From contig JAGVGX010000185.1 in assembly GCA_020056865.1 (NCBI GenBank), positions 1-8,758 on the forward strand: a stretch of DNA of 8,758 nucleotides, written 5' to 3'. This DNA comes from Desulfobacterales bacterium (GTDB lineage: Bacteria; Desulfobacterota; Desulfobacteria; Desulfobacterales; BuS5). Below, piece after piece: positions 1-6,157 of this stretch. The notes beneath the pieces are model-generated. The model ran no database searches. It saw only the letters and a program-made list of their open reading frames with translations, and had not been told where the DNA came from. How positions within the stretch are numbered: position 1 is the first letter of the stretch; each line of letters begins with the position of its first letter. The translations under genes and the position numbers were made by a program.

Positions 1-430
1 TATCAATCAGCAAAATATTGCATGGCACCTGATTAAACAGCAGCTCGTATTCCTCGCGGCCTTGGTGTATGGCTGTGATATCGGTACTCATTTCAATTAG
101 AAAGCGTATCAGGCCATTTTCCTGTCGCATAGGAACCGTATGTTTGATATATCGGATGGGTTTTCCCGCTGAATTATATCCTTGCTCTTCGTTGATTCTT
201 GCCACACCGTCCTTGAAGGTTTCGCTGCTTTTACACGCTAAACAGGCAGCATCACGGCCTTTATAAACCGTATAACATTTTTTTTGTTCCCATGCTCCGA
301 ACGTATTTTCAAATGACTTATTGGCATAAACCAGATTGAAATCACGATCAATAACAGCAATGTTTGTGGGAACAGAATCAAAAAGATGGTTTTTAATCCA
401 TACATGAATATCTTCCTGAGCCTTATTCAT
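1..430 (-). CDS. PAS-domain sensor protein, probably a histidine kinase (3' end outside window)
   Basis: This is the N-terminal 143 residues of a larger protein that runs off the left edge. The first PAS domain spans about residues 12-122: a core around PTNIAVIDRDFNLVYANKSF and a closing segment ending in MSTDITA. A second PAS domain appears to begin at residues 127-143 (EEYELLFNQVPCNILLID). The PAS domain carries C52, C63 and C66 (C-x10-C-x2-C), an arrangement common in PAS sensors of sulfate reducers; it could bind a metal or sense redox state, which is inferred. No membrane segment is visible, so a cytoplasmic sensor is likely. The ATG at 430-428 overlaps the stop codon of the response regulator gene (ATGA), suggesting translational coupling and a shared promoter. 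The kinase module would lie beyond the edge; a diguanylate cyclase or another PAS output protein cannot be excluded. Confidence 0.82.
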   Translation of the reverse strand, partial: MNKAQEDIHVWIKNHLFDSVPTNIAVIDRDFNLVYANKSFENTFGAWEQKKCYTVYKGRDAACLACKSSETFKDGVARINEEQGYNSAGKPIRYIKHTVPMRQENGLIRFLIEMSTDITAIHQGREEYELLFNQVPCNILLID

Positions 431-831
431 ACGGTTGTGTCCCCTAACATATTTTCTACAAGTTTCAAAAAAGGTTCAATTTTAATCGGTTTGTCGATGA
501 AGCTTGCGGGCATGGGTAACGAGTCATCATGTGCCAATGCCCTGAATCCTTCAGGGTTAAAGGATGATGTTGAAGGAATACCGCTTATTAAAGCAACAGG
601 AATGTCTTTTAAGTCAGGCTGGTTTTTCAATTCCTTATATATAGAAATTCCGGAACGCCCCGGCATCATTATATCCAGTATGATCAAATTGGGTTTTTCT
701 TTACGGATAGATTCAACAATGGAAACATCATCATTGTGGGAGCATGCCAAATACCCATTATCTTCAAGGACAGAGATGAGGTAAATCCTGATGTCAGGCT
801 CGTCATCTATTATCATTATTTTTTTGGTCAT
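427..831 (-). CDS. Single-domain response regulator (CheY-like receiver)
   Basis: A 134-aa protein made almost entirely of one receiver domain. Visible landmarks are the acidic pair D9-D10 after the first beta strand (KIMIIDDEPD), the likely phospho-acceptor D53 (LIILDIMMPG), the switch residue S83 (VALISG) and the conserved lysine K114 (FIDKPIK). No DNA-binding or enzymatic output domain follows, so it probably acts by protein contact or as a phosphorelay intermediate. I start it at the ATG at 831-829: GGGGAAG lies just upstream and the protein then begins directly with the first receiver strand. An in-frame upstream ATG at 894 has no ribosome binding site and would add 21 non-domain residues. 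It is followed with a 4-base overlap by the PAS sensor gene, its probable cognate partner. A sigma-70-like promoter lies about 95 bases upstream. Confidence 0.93.
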   Translation of the reverse strand: MTKKIMIIDDEPDIRIYLISVLEDNGYLACSHNDDVSIVESIRKEKPNLIILDIMMPGRSGISIYKELKNQPDLKDIPVALISGIPSTSSFNPEGFRALAHDDSLPMPASFIDKPIKIEPFLKLVENMLGDTTV

Positions 832-1133
832 GTACTTCCCCAACAATACAGTCTGGACAGGGCCTTTAAAATATCTGTGTTTATCAGGTTGCATTACATC
901 GGGTTTCTTTTTGACACGTCCACGATTATAAAGGATGTTTTTCCGATAAGCAACCGTTTTCGGGCAAATGTAACAGATACATACTTAATCATATGATTTT
1001 AATAAGACAAAAAAACAAACGTATTTTTGCAGCTGACGATATAAGTATGCATTTTAACATGGATATGGAGAGACGGGCATAAGATACATGTATGGATATG
1101 GTTCAATCAAGCATTGATATAAAATGTAATTGA
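832..1133. other. 302-bp intergenic region between stress-protein and two-component genes
   Basis: No open frame here has both a ribosome binding site and a recognisable product. The region holds the promoter at 925-953. It also has a 10-bp direct repeat ATGGATATGG at 1059-1068 and 1092-1101, 33 bp apart, and a short dyad ATCAA-GCA-TTGAT at 1106-1118 just past the stop of the stress-protein gene. I see no GC-rich hairpin with a T-run that would be a strong intrinsic terminator for the upstream operon. Confidence 0.6.
925..953 (-). promoter_or_regulatory. Sigma-70-type promoter of the response regulator/PAS sensor pair
   Basis: Read on the minus strand, TTGCTT (953-948) is separated by exactly 17 bases from a perfect TATAAT (930-925). 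Transcription would start near 918, leaving a leader of about 87 bases before the response regulator ATG at 831. This makes the two-component genes a transcription unit separate from the stress-protein gene to the right. Recognised by eye only. Confidence 0.6.
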
Positions 1134-1604
1134 TTAATTGACTATAAGAACAGAGGCATCTGTTGCCAGATGCAGTACTTTTTGAGAAATACTTCCAAGA
1201 AAAAACTCTTTTACGCCTGAAGACCCTTTTCTGCCGATGACGATCAGATCATAGCCGCCCAGAGCTTCCTGAGCGATATCTCTTGCGATGCCCTTTTTTT
1301 TTATATTTGATTTTATTGAAATATTTTTATCTTCAAATCCTGCATCAATCAATATTCTCCTTGCTTTTTGCATGGCCTTGTCCACTAATTCTTTTTTTTT
1401 ATCTTCCAATACACAAAATGAGCTTCTTTGGGATAAAAAATAAGGTGTCAGCTCAGGGCTTTCAACGCTGCATAACGCTGCTGTATCCTGAAGAACGTTA
1501 AATAAAGTAACTTTTCCGTTATCAGCCAGAAACTTTGCAACAAACTCAACTGCCCTCATTGCATTTTCTGAATCATCTATGGCTACTAAAATGTTTTTAT
1601 CCAT
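1134..1604 (-). CDS. Universal stress protein, UspA family (ATP-binding type)
   Basis: A 156-aa single-domain universal stress protein of usual family length. The N-terminus reads MDKNILVAIDDSENA, with D10 at the usual nucleotide-contacting position of strand 1. Residues 124-138 (GRKGSSGVKEFFLGS) match the ATP-binding signature G-x2-G-x9-G-S exactly, so this belongs to the ATP-binding (MJ0577-like) class. The C-terminus ASVLIVN is the typical final strand. The ATG at 1604-1602 is preceded by TAAGGAG at 10 bases; an upstream ATG at 1631 lacks such a site. It is last in the co-directional run starting at 6033 and lies 63 bp after the flavoprotein gene. Family members bind ATP in the cytoplasm and support survival under stress or energy limitation; the particular role here is unknown. 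Confidence 0.95.
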   Translation of the reverse strand: MDKNILVAIDDSENAMRAVEFVAKFLADNGKVTLFNVLQDTAALCSVESPELTPYFLSQRSSFCVLEDKKKELVDKAMQKARRILIDAGFEDKNISIKSNIKKKGIARDIAQEALGGYDLIVIGRKGSSGVKEFFLGSISQKVLHLATDASVLIVN

Positions 1605-1667
1605 GGCTTGAATCTCCTTAAAAAAAAGCATACCTGTTGATAGATAGAGACAAAACTTAGCGGTAAA

Positions 1668-2366
1668 CTATACGGAACTTTGTAACATTTCAAACATTTT
1701 CTGCTGCATTTTCTGAGCGGTTTCCGTCCTGTTGTGTCCTTGCAGACGTTGGGATAAAAGTTTGCCGGCATCAACGGCAGACTGCATAACCTCAGGCTGA
1801 CGGCTTACATCGGGGACACTTTCAGGTTTTTTGTCAACCCATTTTACATTAAGTATGTTGGGGATGCCCACTTTACAGGTATCTCCGTAGCCGCAAGAAT
1901 AACATGATGCAGCGCCCTGGCCGGAAATTTTTGCAACGGTTTCAATGAAATTGTATGAAAAAAATTTTTCAAGATTGTCAGTTACTGGTTGCCCTTTTGT
2001 TCCTCCGACACCAACGGCAACGGCCAGTTTACCCCAGAGTATATTGCCTTCCTGATGCCTGAACTGAAACAGACGTTCCATAAACGCGTGCGTTTTAACA
2101 TTTAAGGTAGAGTAATAGTTGGGGGAACCAATAACATATGCATCTGCTTCAACAATTTTATCTCTCAGTTTAGCCATATCATCATCGACCTTGCATACAT
2201 TGTCTTGTACGCATCCCAAACATGCGATGCATCCGGATATTGTTTTTCCCCTTAGAGAAACCAGTTCGTAATCACAATCGGTATTTTCAAGAACAGTTTT
2301 GACCAGTTTAAAAACGCCTGAAACATCTTCTTTGCGGGGACTTCCTGAAATTCCAAGTATCTTCAT
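1668..2366 (-). CDS. Iron-sulfur flavoprotein / NADPH-dependent FMN reductase family protein
   Basis: A 232-aa flavodoxin-fold protein. The FMN-phosphate loop is at residues 5-12 (GISGSPRK) and the second flavin-contact segment at 80-86 (GSPNYYS). C46, C49, C52 and C58 form C-x2-C-x2-C-x5-C, matching the compact motif C-x2-C-x2-C-x4-7-C that binds a 4Fe-4S cluster in archaeal iron-sulfur flavoproteins. A second cysteine group, C155, C158 and C164, lies in the C-terminal half and may bind another metal or form disulfides. Family members pass electrons between ferredoxin or NAD(P)H and acceptors such as quinones, O2 or peroxide. The ATG at 2366-2364 follows GAGGAG closely. It sits 100 bp after the TPR gene with a possible promoter of its own at 2393-2421. 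Supplying electrons to the nearby sulfite reductase is possible but only inferred. Confidence 0.9.
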   Translation of the reverse strand: MKILGISGSPRKEDVSGVFKLVKTVLENTDCDYELVSLRGKTISGCIACLGCVQDNVCKVDDDMAKLRDKIVEADAYVIGSPNYYSTLNVKTHAFMERLFQFRHQEGNILWGKLAVAVGVGGTKGQPVTDNLEKFFSYNFIETVAKISGQGAASCYSCGYGDTCKVGIPNILNVKWVDKKPESVPDVSRQPEVMQSAVDAGKLLSQRLQGHNRTETAQKMQQKMFEMLQSSV

Positions 2367-2392
2367 AATCTCCTCTTTGAATAAAAAAATAG

Positions 2393-2421
2393 GTTCTAAA
2401 CGCCTGAAAAAAATCCGTCAA
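2393..2421 (-). promoter_or_regulatory. Possible internal promoter before the flavoprotein gene
   Basis: On the minus strand TTGACG (2421-2416) and TAGAAC (2398-2393) are separated by 17 bases. They match the sigma-70 consensus at 5 of 6 and 4 of 6 positions. It lies in the only gap above 65 bp within the run of seven genes and could drive the flavoprotein and stress-protein genes separately. Such matches arise easily by chance in AT-rich DNA. Confidence 0.35.
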
Positions 2422-2466
2422 CATCCTGAGCAATAAATCATATCGTTGTTTTGTAAATATGTCAGC

Positions 2467-3141
2467 TTATAATTGAATTTTAAGATGGTTAATATTTTGC
2501 CTTGTCAACGCTGCTTTGCGTTCATTATTTAATTCTTCATATAACCCGAGTGCTTTTTTATACCATGTTAATGCGTCACCGGGTTTTTTATCAACAGAAT
2601 AGATGTAGGCAATGTTCGTACACTGGTCTGCTGTAAACATCTTTTCACCGATTTTTTCAAAAAGAGCAATGGAATCATAATAGGCTTTCAGCGCTTTTTC
2701 GCTTTGATGAGAATCTCTGTATACAGAACCGATATTTTGAAGCTGTAACGCTTTGCCAAGAGTGTCGCCGAGGGTTTCAGATAGGTTGACCGCCTTATTA
2801 AAACAGTTTAATGCTTGATCAAATTGTTTGGCCCCTACATGCAAATGGCCCATGTTGTTAAGCACCATGGCCTGTTGGCCCGAAAGGGTATGGTTCCCCT
2901 TAATCAATTCATAAGATGCGGCATAGGCCTTAATAGCTTCATCCGGCATTTTTAAATTTTGGTAACATTGAGCAATATTGAAACATTGAAAAGCCTCATT
3001 GATCGGGTCTTTTTGCTTTTGGTATATGTGGCGTGCTTTTTCAAAACATTCACATGCTTTTTTATAATCCGCTGTCTTTACGACTTCCTTGCCTTCTTTG
3101 TCATAATCGGCAGCTGTTTTTTCTTGATGATTCATGTTCAT
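2467..3141 (-). CDS. Tetratricopeptide repeat (TPR) protein
   Basis: A 224-aa, all-helical protein built from about five TPR-like units with a roughly 40-residue period, near residues 10-45, 48-83, 90-125, 130-165 and 170-205. Each has the small/aromatic pattern of paired TPR helices, for example NIAQCYQNLKMPDEAIKAY and NMGHLHVGAKQFDQALNCF. The longer-than-34-residue units resemble the kinesin-light-chain/TPR_12 type. There is no signal peptide or membrane segment, so it is probably a cytoplasmic protein-binding scaffold. The ATG at 3141-3139 is preceded by a strong AAGGAGG at 5 bases. A longer frame from 3258 would overlap the upstream SDR gene and is unlikely. It begins 28 bp after the SDR gene, fitting co-transcription. 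The binding partner is unknown; the neighbouring products are candidates. Confidence 0.93.
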   Translation of the reverse strand: MNMNHQEKTAADYDKEGKEVVKTADYKKACECFEKARHIYQKQKDPINEAFQCFNIAQCYQNLKMPDEAIKAYAASYELIKGNHTLSGQQAMVLNNMGHLHVGAKQFDQALNCFNKAVNLSETLGDTLGKALQLQNIGSVYRDSHQSEKALKAYYDSIALFEKIGEKMFTADQCTNIAYIYSVDKKPGDALTWYKKALGLYEELNNERKAALTRQNINHLKIQL

Positions 3142-3169
3142 ATTGCCCTCCTTAGTGAAAAATATGATG

Positions 3170-4105
3170 TTAAGTAGTATGCTTATTTTTTGCTTCCAGC
3201 ACCTTTTGATAGTAGTTATACGTACTTTGCATACCCTTAACAAATGGTGTATATTCAAAATCCAGAATCTTCTGGAGTTTTCTTCCGGAATAGGCCAGGT
3301 GGCTATCTAAGGGAAAGGGCAATGGAATTTTTTTTCGATCAATTTCAATTTCACTCATCGTCTTTGTTTCAAAGTCTTTTCCACTTATGTCTTTGAAAAC
3401 CTCAACCAGTCTTGGATATGAAACCAGTTCTTCTGCTGAAACATTAAATGCCTGATTAAATACTTTTTGATTTCCTAAACATTTAATAATAATTCTTGCC
3501 AGATCAACCACCCATACAAAACTAAACAAAGCAAGGCCGTTTTCAGGAATAATAATCGGCTTATTTTCTGCAATCAAATCGAAAAAATATGATTCTCTTG
3601 GCGCATAATTGTATTCCCCATAAACAACAGCAGGACGCAACGATGTAAAGCTTATTTTTTTGTTTTTGCATTCTGCTTCAAGCTTACATTCTGCAAGCCA
3701 CTTGTTGTAGCCGTAGTCTGCATAAGGACCCAGCTCAGGCTGAGGGCCTGACAGTTTGACAGCATCCTCTTTTATAGGCAAAGCCAGGCTGTTTGCATTG
3801 ACTGTGGTTGTACTTATAAATATATAATGGGTAACAGTGCCGGAAAGACAATGGATCATTTTCTCTATATGATCGGGCGTATATGCACAAAAATCTACAA
3901 CAGCAAACCACTGGTTATCCGGGATGACCTTTTTAATATCTCCTTCTTTTTCTCTGTCTCCAACAAGCTCGGTTACTCCTTTCCAGCGCAAAGGAGCATT
4001 GCCGCGATTAAAAACAAAAATATTATAGGTTTTTTCTCTGATAAGCTCTTCAACCAGAACCCTTCCGGCAAAATAACTCCCGCCGATGATTAAAATATTT
4101 TTCAT
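3170..4105 (-). CDS. NAD-dependent epimerase/dehydratase-like protein (atypical extended SDR)
   Basis: A 311-aa Rossmann-fold protein. Residues 4-14 (ILIIGGSYFAG) contain a glycine-rich loop, GGxxxxG, resembling the atypical SDR/CSP41-like group rather than the classical GxxGxxG. NRG at 33-35 is the strand-2 end that contacts the cofactor. S98-T99-T100 follows strand 5, and Y131-G-Y-N-K135 gives the catalytic Y-x3-K pair. RPAVVYG at 157-163 is the usual extended-SDR element. A nucleotide-sugar or similar nucleotide-linked substrate is the usual expectation, but no glycan genes are nearby, so the substrate is unknown; some CSP41-like relatives bind RNA. The ATG at 4105 follows AAGGAG. The gene begins 34 bp after the DUF4037 gene and ends 28 bp before the TPR gene, so it is probably in the same operon. 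Confidence 0.92.
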   Translation of the reverse strand: MKNILIIGGSYFAGRVLVEELIREKTYNIFVFNRGNAPLRWKGVTELVGDREKEGDIKKVIPDNQWFAVVDFCAYTPDHIEKMIHCLSGTVTHYIFISTTTVNANSLALPIKEDAVKLSGPQPELGPYADYGYNKWLAECKLEAECKNKKISFTSLRPAVVYGEYNYAPRESYFFDLIAENKPIIIPENGLALFSFVWVVDLARIIIKCLGNQKVFNQAFNVSAEELVSYPRLVEVFKDISGKDFETKTMSEIEIDRKKIPLPFPLDSHLAYSGRKLQKILDFEYTPFVKGMQSTYNYYQKVLEAKNKHTT

Positions 4106-4139
4106 TTCGAGCTCCTTTTTGATTCAGGTTTGATTCAGG

Positions 4140-5066
4140 CTATCCTGCCCATACATCTCTTTTACGCAGGGTGTTATCTTTGACTTTTGCATGTATTACA
4201 GGGCCGTGATCAAGCAGAAAATCACTGTTTGAATCGCTTAATCCCATATCATGAAATGTTTTGATTACTTTAGAACACATCAATTCTATCAGATCATTTT
4301 TTATTTTATGGTTGGCAGTATTCACCATTTCGCTAATTTTTGAATATATAAAATCACCCAGTACGGGCAGTGTTCGAACCGCCCTGTGTCGCCACTTGTA
4401 ATAAGGCGCATACTGTTTGTTTAACAAAAAGACCAAAGACATGATATCTGCAGAAAATTTTATTTCAGAATACTGTGCAGCATAATACTCTTTATGGGCG
4501 ATAGACCTGAGGTAGTTGTATTGACCAGACTGAGCCGTTGACATGCATCTTGCAGCAATTTTTATAAGCCGTACATCTTCAGGATAAAAACTGAGCAGTT
4601 CATTTCTGATATATGAAAATTTTCCTAAAGGATCAGAAAACACCTTCCCGTTGGTGGCTGTGGAAAGGTGATTTTCAGGTATATACAACCAGTCTTCTAA
4701 GGTTTTTGGCGCGCAGGCAAGACCTAAATATTTTTTGTAAAAAGCACCGATTTCAAGGACGCCTACTCTTCCGTTTCCCCACTGACTGATTTTTCTTTCA
4801 AAGCCTTTAAATGATGTGGGCAGGTTATTATATTCGGTCTGCAATAATGGTCCTATCTTCTGATAATCTTCATGGTCGAGCCAGAAGCAAAATGATGGCC
4901 CCCAGTCATGGTCTTTGGATATATCATCATCGAAACCGTAGCATTCCGAACCGTCTCCAACGAGCCCGGCTGCGATCTTTTCTTTGTATTCAGGAAATTT
5001 TTCATTCAGCATCTTTTCTCCAAACTCCCTGAAATATGATTCTGACAACTCCAGTCCTTTGATCAT
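4140..5066 (-). CDS. DUF4037 domain protein (nucleotidyltransferase-like)
   Basis: A 308-aa protein that I assign to the DUF4037 family from its characteristic blocks. Residues 34-55 hold GLVGDGSECYGFDDDISKDH followed by DWG, an acidic glycine/serine motif reminiscent of the metal-binding G-S...D-x-D site of nucleotidyltransferases. A second block at 217-231 reads KQYAPYYKWRHRAVR. The active-site assignment (D46-D48, D52, D54) is an analogy, not proven. Substrate and reaction are unknown; by analogy it may transfer a nucleotide to a small molecule or protein. No signal peptide or membrane helix is visible. The ATG at 5066 follows AGGAGG at 4-5 bases. It lies 35 bp after the sulfite reductase gene and 34 bp before the SDR gene, so co-transcription with both is likely although its link to sulfite chemistry is unclear. 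Confidence 0.88.
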   Translation of the reverse strand: MIKGLELSESYFREFGEKMLNEKFPEYKEKIAAGLVGDGSECYGFDDDISKDHDWGPSFCFWLDHEDYQKIGPLLQTEYNNLPTSFKGFERKISQWGNGRVGVLEIGAFYKKYLGLACAPKTLEDWLYIPENHLSTATNGKVFSDPLGKFSYIRNELLSFYPEDVRLIKIAARCMSTAQSGQYNYLRSIAHKEYYAAQYSEIKFSADIMSLVFLLNKQYAPYYKWRHRAVRTLPVLGDFIYSKISEMVNTANHKIKNDLIELMCSKVIKTFHDMGLSDSNSDFLLDHGPVIHAKVKDNTLRKRDVWAG

Positions 5067-5101
5067 AGGGCCTCCTGCAATGCCTATCGTATTGGATTGA
5101 T

Positions 5102-5761
5102 TTAACTGTAGACAGCTGTCTTCAAGGTGTCAATGCCTATCCTGTCAAGCATGTTTCCTATTCGCTCTTTTCCTTTTGCATGATTACGATAGTAGTCAAT
5201 GACCTTGCTTATGAGTTCTAATGCCTGATCCGAGTTTAAATCTTCGGCCAGGGTCTCAGCTAATCTGGGTTTTCCTGTACCCCTTCCACCAACCATAAGA
5301 ATCCATCCACTCTTTTTCCCGACCAAAGAGATATCCTTGATGCAGTTTTCAACACACTGATGGGAACACCCACTGACCGCCATCTTTGTTTTGCTTGGCA
5401 GTTCCATGCCATGATATGTTTCATCAAGTTTCATGCCCATGCCAAGGCTATCCTGCTGGCCAAGACTGCATAATGTTGATCCAGGGCACGCTTTTATACT
5501 TCGAACGCAAAGGCCCACCGCATGCCCGGGTGACATGCCAAGATCTTTCCATACATTATCGATATCTTCTTCTTTGAGCCCTACAATGGCTATGCGTGAC
5601 GCGGAAGTCAGTTTAAGGGCTGCGGCATTGTATTTTTCTGCTACGTCAGCAATTTTTCTCAATTGTTCAGGTGTAATAACACCACAGGGGATACTGGGCG
5701 CGATAGCGTATGTTTGTTTATCTCTTTGTAAAATTGCGCCTTTTTCTCCAAGTTTAAGCAT
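5102..5761 (-). CDS. Low-molecular-weight assimilatory-type sulfite reductase (siroheme/4Fe-4S)
   Basis: A 219-aa member of the nitrite/sulfite reductase family, about the length of the small Desulfovibrio vulgaris assimilatory-type enzyme and less than half that of CysI or NirA. A ferredoxin-like half domain covers about residues 14-75, followed by the siroheme/4Fe-4S domain to about 215. The four cluster cysteines are visible: C92 and C98 (CPGSTLC, C-x5-C) and C132 and C136 (GCSHQC, C-x3-C), one of which also bridges to siroheme iron in the family. An extra C140 follows. The expected reaction is six-electron reduction of sulfite to sulfide (or nitrite to ammonia) in the cytoplasm; the donor is unknown. 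It is too short to be DsrA or DsrB, which also carry a ferredoxin insert. The ATG at 5761 follows AAGGAGG at 7 bases. A 69-aa gene lies 62 bp upstream. Confidence 0.92.
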   Translation of the reverse strand: MLKLGEKGAILQRDKQTYAIAPSIPCGVITPEQLRKIADVAEKYNAAALKLTSASRIAIVGLKEEDIDNVWKDLGMSPGHAVGLCVRSIKACPGSTLCSLGQQDSLGMGMKLDETYHGMELPSKTKMAVSGCSHQCVENCIKDISLVGKKSGWILMVGGRGTGKPRLAETLAEDLNSDQALELISKVIDYYRNHAKGKERIGNMLDRIGIDTLKTAVYS

Positions 5762-5823
5762 AAAAATTCCTCCTTCATTTTAACGTTACAATATGAATGT
5801 AAAAAAATTAACAGCAATGGTTT

Positions 5824-6033
5824 TTATTCGTTTCCATTCCACAGGCCTTTTTTGATATGGGCGTTTTTTTCTGCTTCAGCTAATTTTTTTATTTTGAATG
5901 CAGCATCTCGAATAACACCATACAGGATGCCGCATCCGTCATCATCACGAACCGCATCTCCTTGATCAGAAAGAACGATCATTTTGTCAGTTAAGTCAAA
6001 TGTCATAACAATCATTTTGTCACATGGTCTCAT
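5824..6033 (-). CDS. Small 69-aa protein of unknown function
   Basis: I do not recognise this protein with confidence. It is 69 residues, soluble in appearance, with no membrane segment or signal peptide. DKMIV occurs twice (residues 5-9 and 16-20). A central acidic stretch with a glycine/cysteine turn (RDDDGCGILYGV, 30-40) is followed by a charged helix, KIKKLAEAEKNAHIKKG. Cysteines are C4 and C34. Reality is supported by a plausible ribosome binding site (AAGAGG, about 7 bases before the ATG at 6033), same-strand position 62 bp before the sulfite reductase gene, and a normal protein-like composition. As first gene after a 675-bp regulatory-looking gap, it probably opens the operon. A partner or accessory role for the reductase is only inferred. 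Confidence 0.75.
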   Translation of the reverse strand: MRPCDKMIVMTFDLTDKMIVLSDQGDAVRDDDGCGILYGVIRDAAFKIKKLAEAEKNAHIKKGLWNGNE

Positions 6034-6086
6034 GATTTTCCTCTTTAAAATAAGGATAATATCAGTTTGATTACATTAACCGTAAA

Positions 6087-6101
6087 TCAAGATTTGTGCC
6101 A
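6087..6101 (-). promoter_or_regulatory. Near-consensus sigma-54 (-24/-12) element
   Basis: On the minus strand the sequence TGGCACAAATCTTGA matches the sigma-54 pattern TGGCAC-N5-TTGC except for the last base (GA instead of GC at -12). It lies about 55 bases before the ATG of the 69-aa gene, a suitable place to drive the sulfite reductase cluster. A 6-bp-arm dyad, TTGATT-N12-AATCAA, at 6067-6090 overlaps its -12 side. The -12 mismatch makes this tentative. Confidence 0.35.
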
Positions 6102-6116
6102 TGACAAAAAACAAAA

Positions 6117-6142
6117 GATATAAAAATAAATATTTTTATATC
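6117..6142. repeat. Perfect inverted repeat with 12-bp arms and 2-bp centre
   Basis: GATATAAAAATA and its exact reverse complement TATTTTTATATC flank a central AA. It lies 15 bases beyond the sigma-54-like element and 84 bases before the 69-aa gene. A compact AT-only dyad this long fits a dimeric regulator's operator better than a terminator, since it lacks a GC stem. The cognate regulator is unknown. Confidence 0.6.
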
Positions 6143-6157
6143 AGTTAGTTATATATT

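Noticed and set aside
386..784. 132-codon plus-strand open frame
   Set aside because: Antisense to the response regulator, whose receiver motifs are complete; no recognisable product.
1106..1118. ATCAA-GCA-TTGAT as an FNR box or terminator
   Set aside because: Half-sites are inverted relative to the FNR pattern TTGAT-N4-ATCAA, and a 5-bp AT stem is too weak for a terminator.
3142..3258. Longer N-terminus for the TPR protein
   Set aside because: It would overlap the upstream SDR gene, adds a non-TPR segment, and the strong AAGGAGG site is placed for the ATG at 3141.
5433..5783. 116-codon plus-strand open frame
   Set aside because: Antisense shadow of the sulfite reductase gene.
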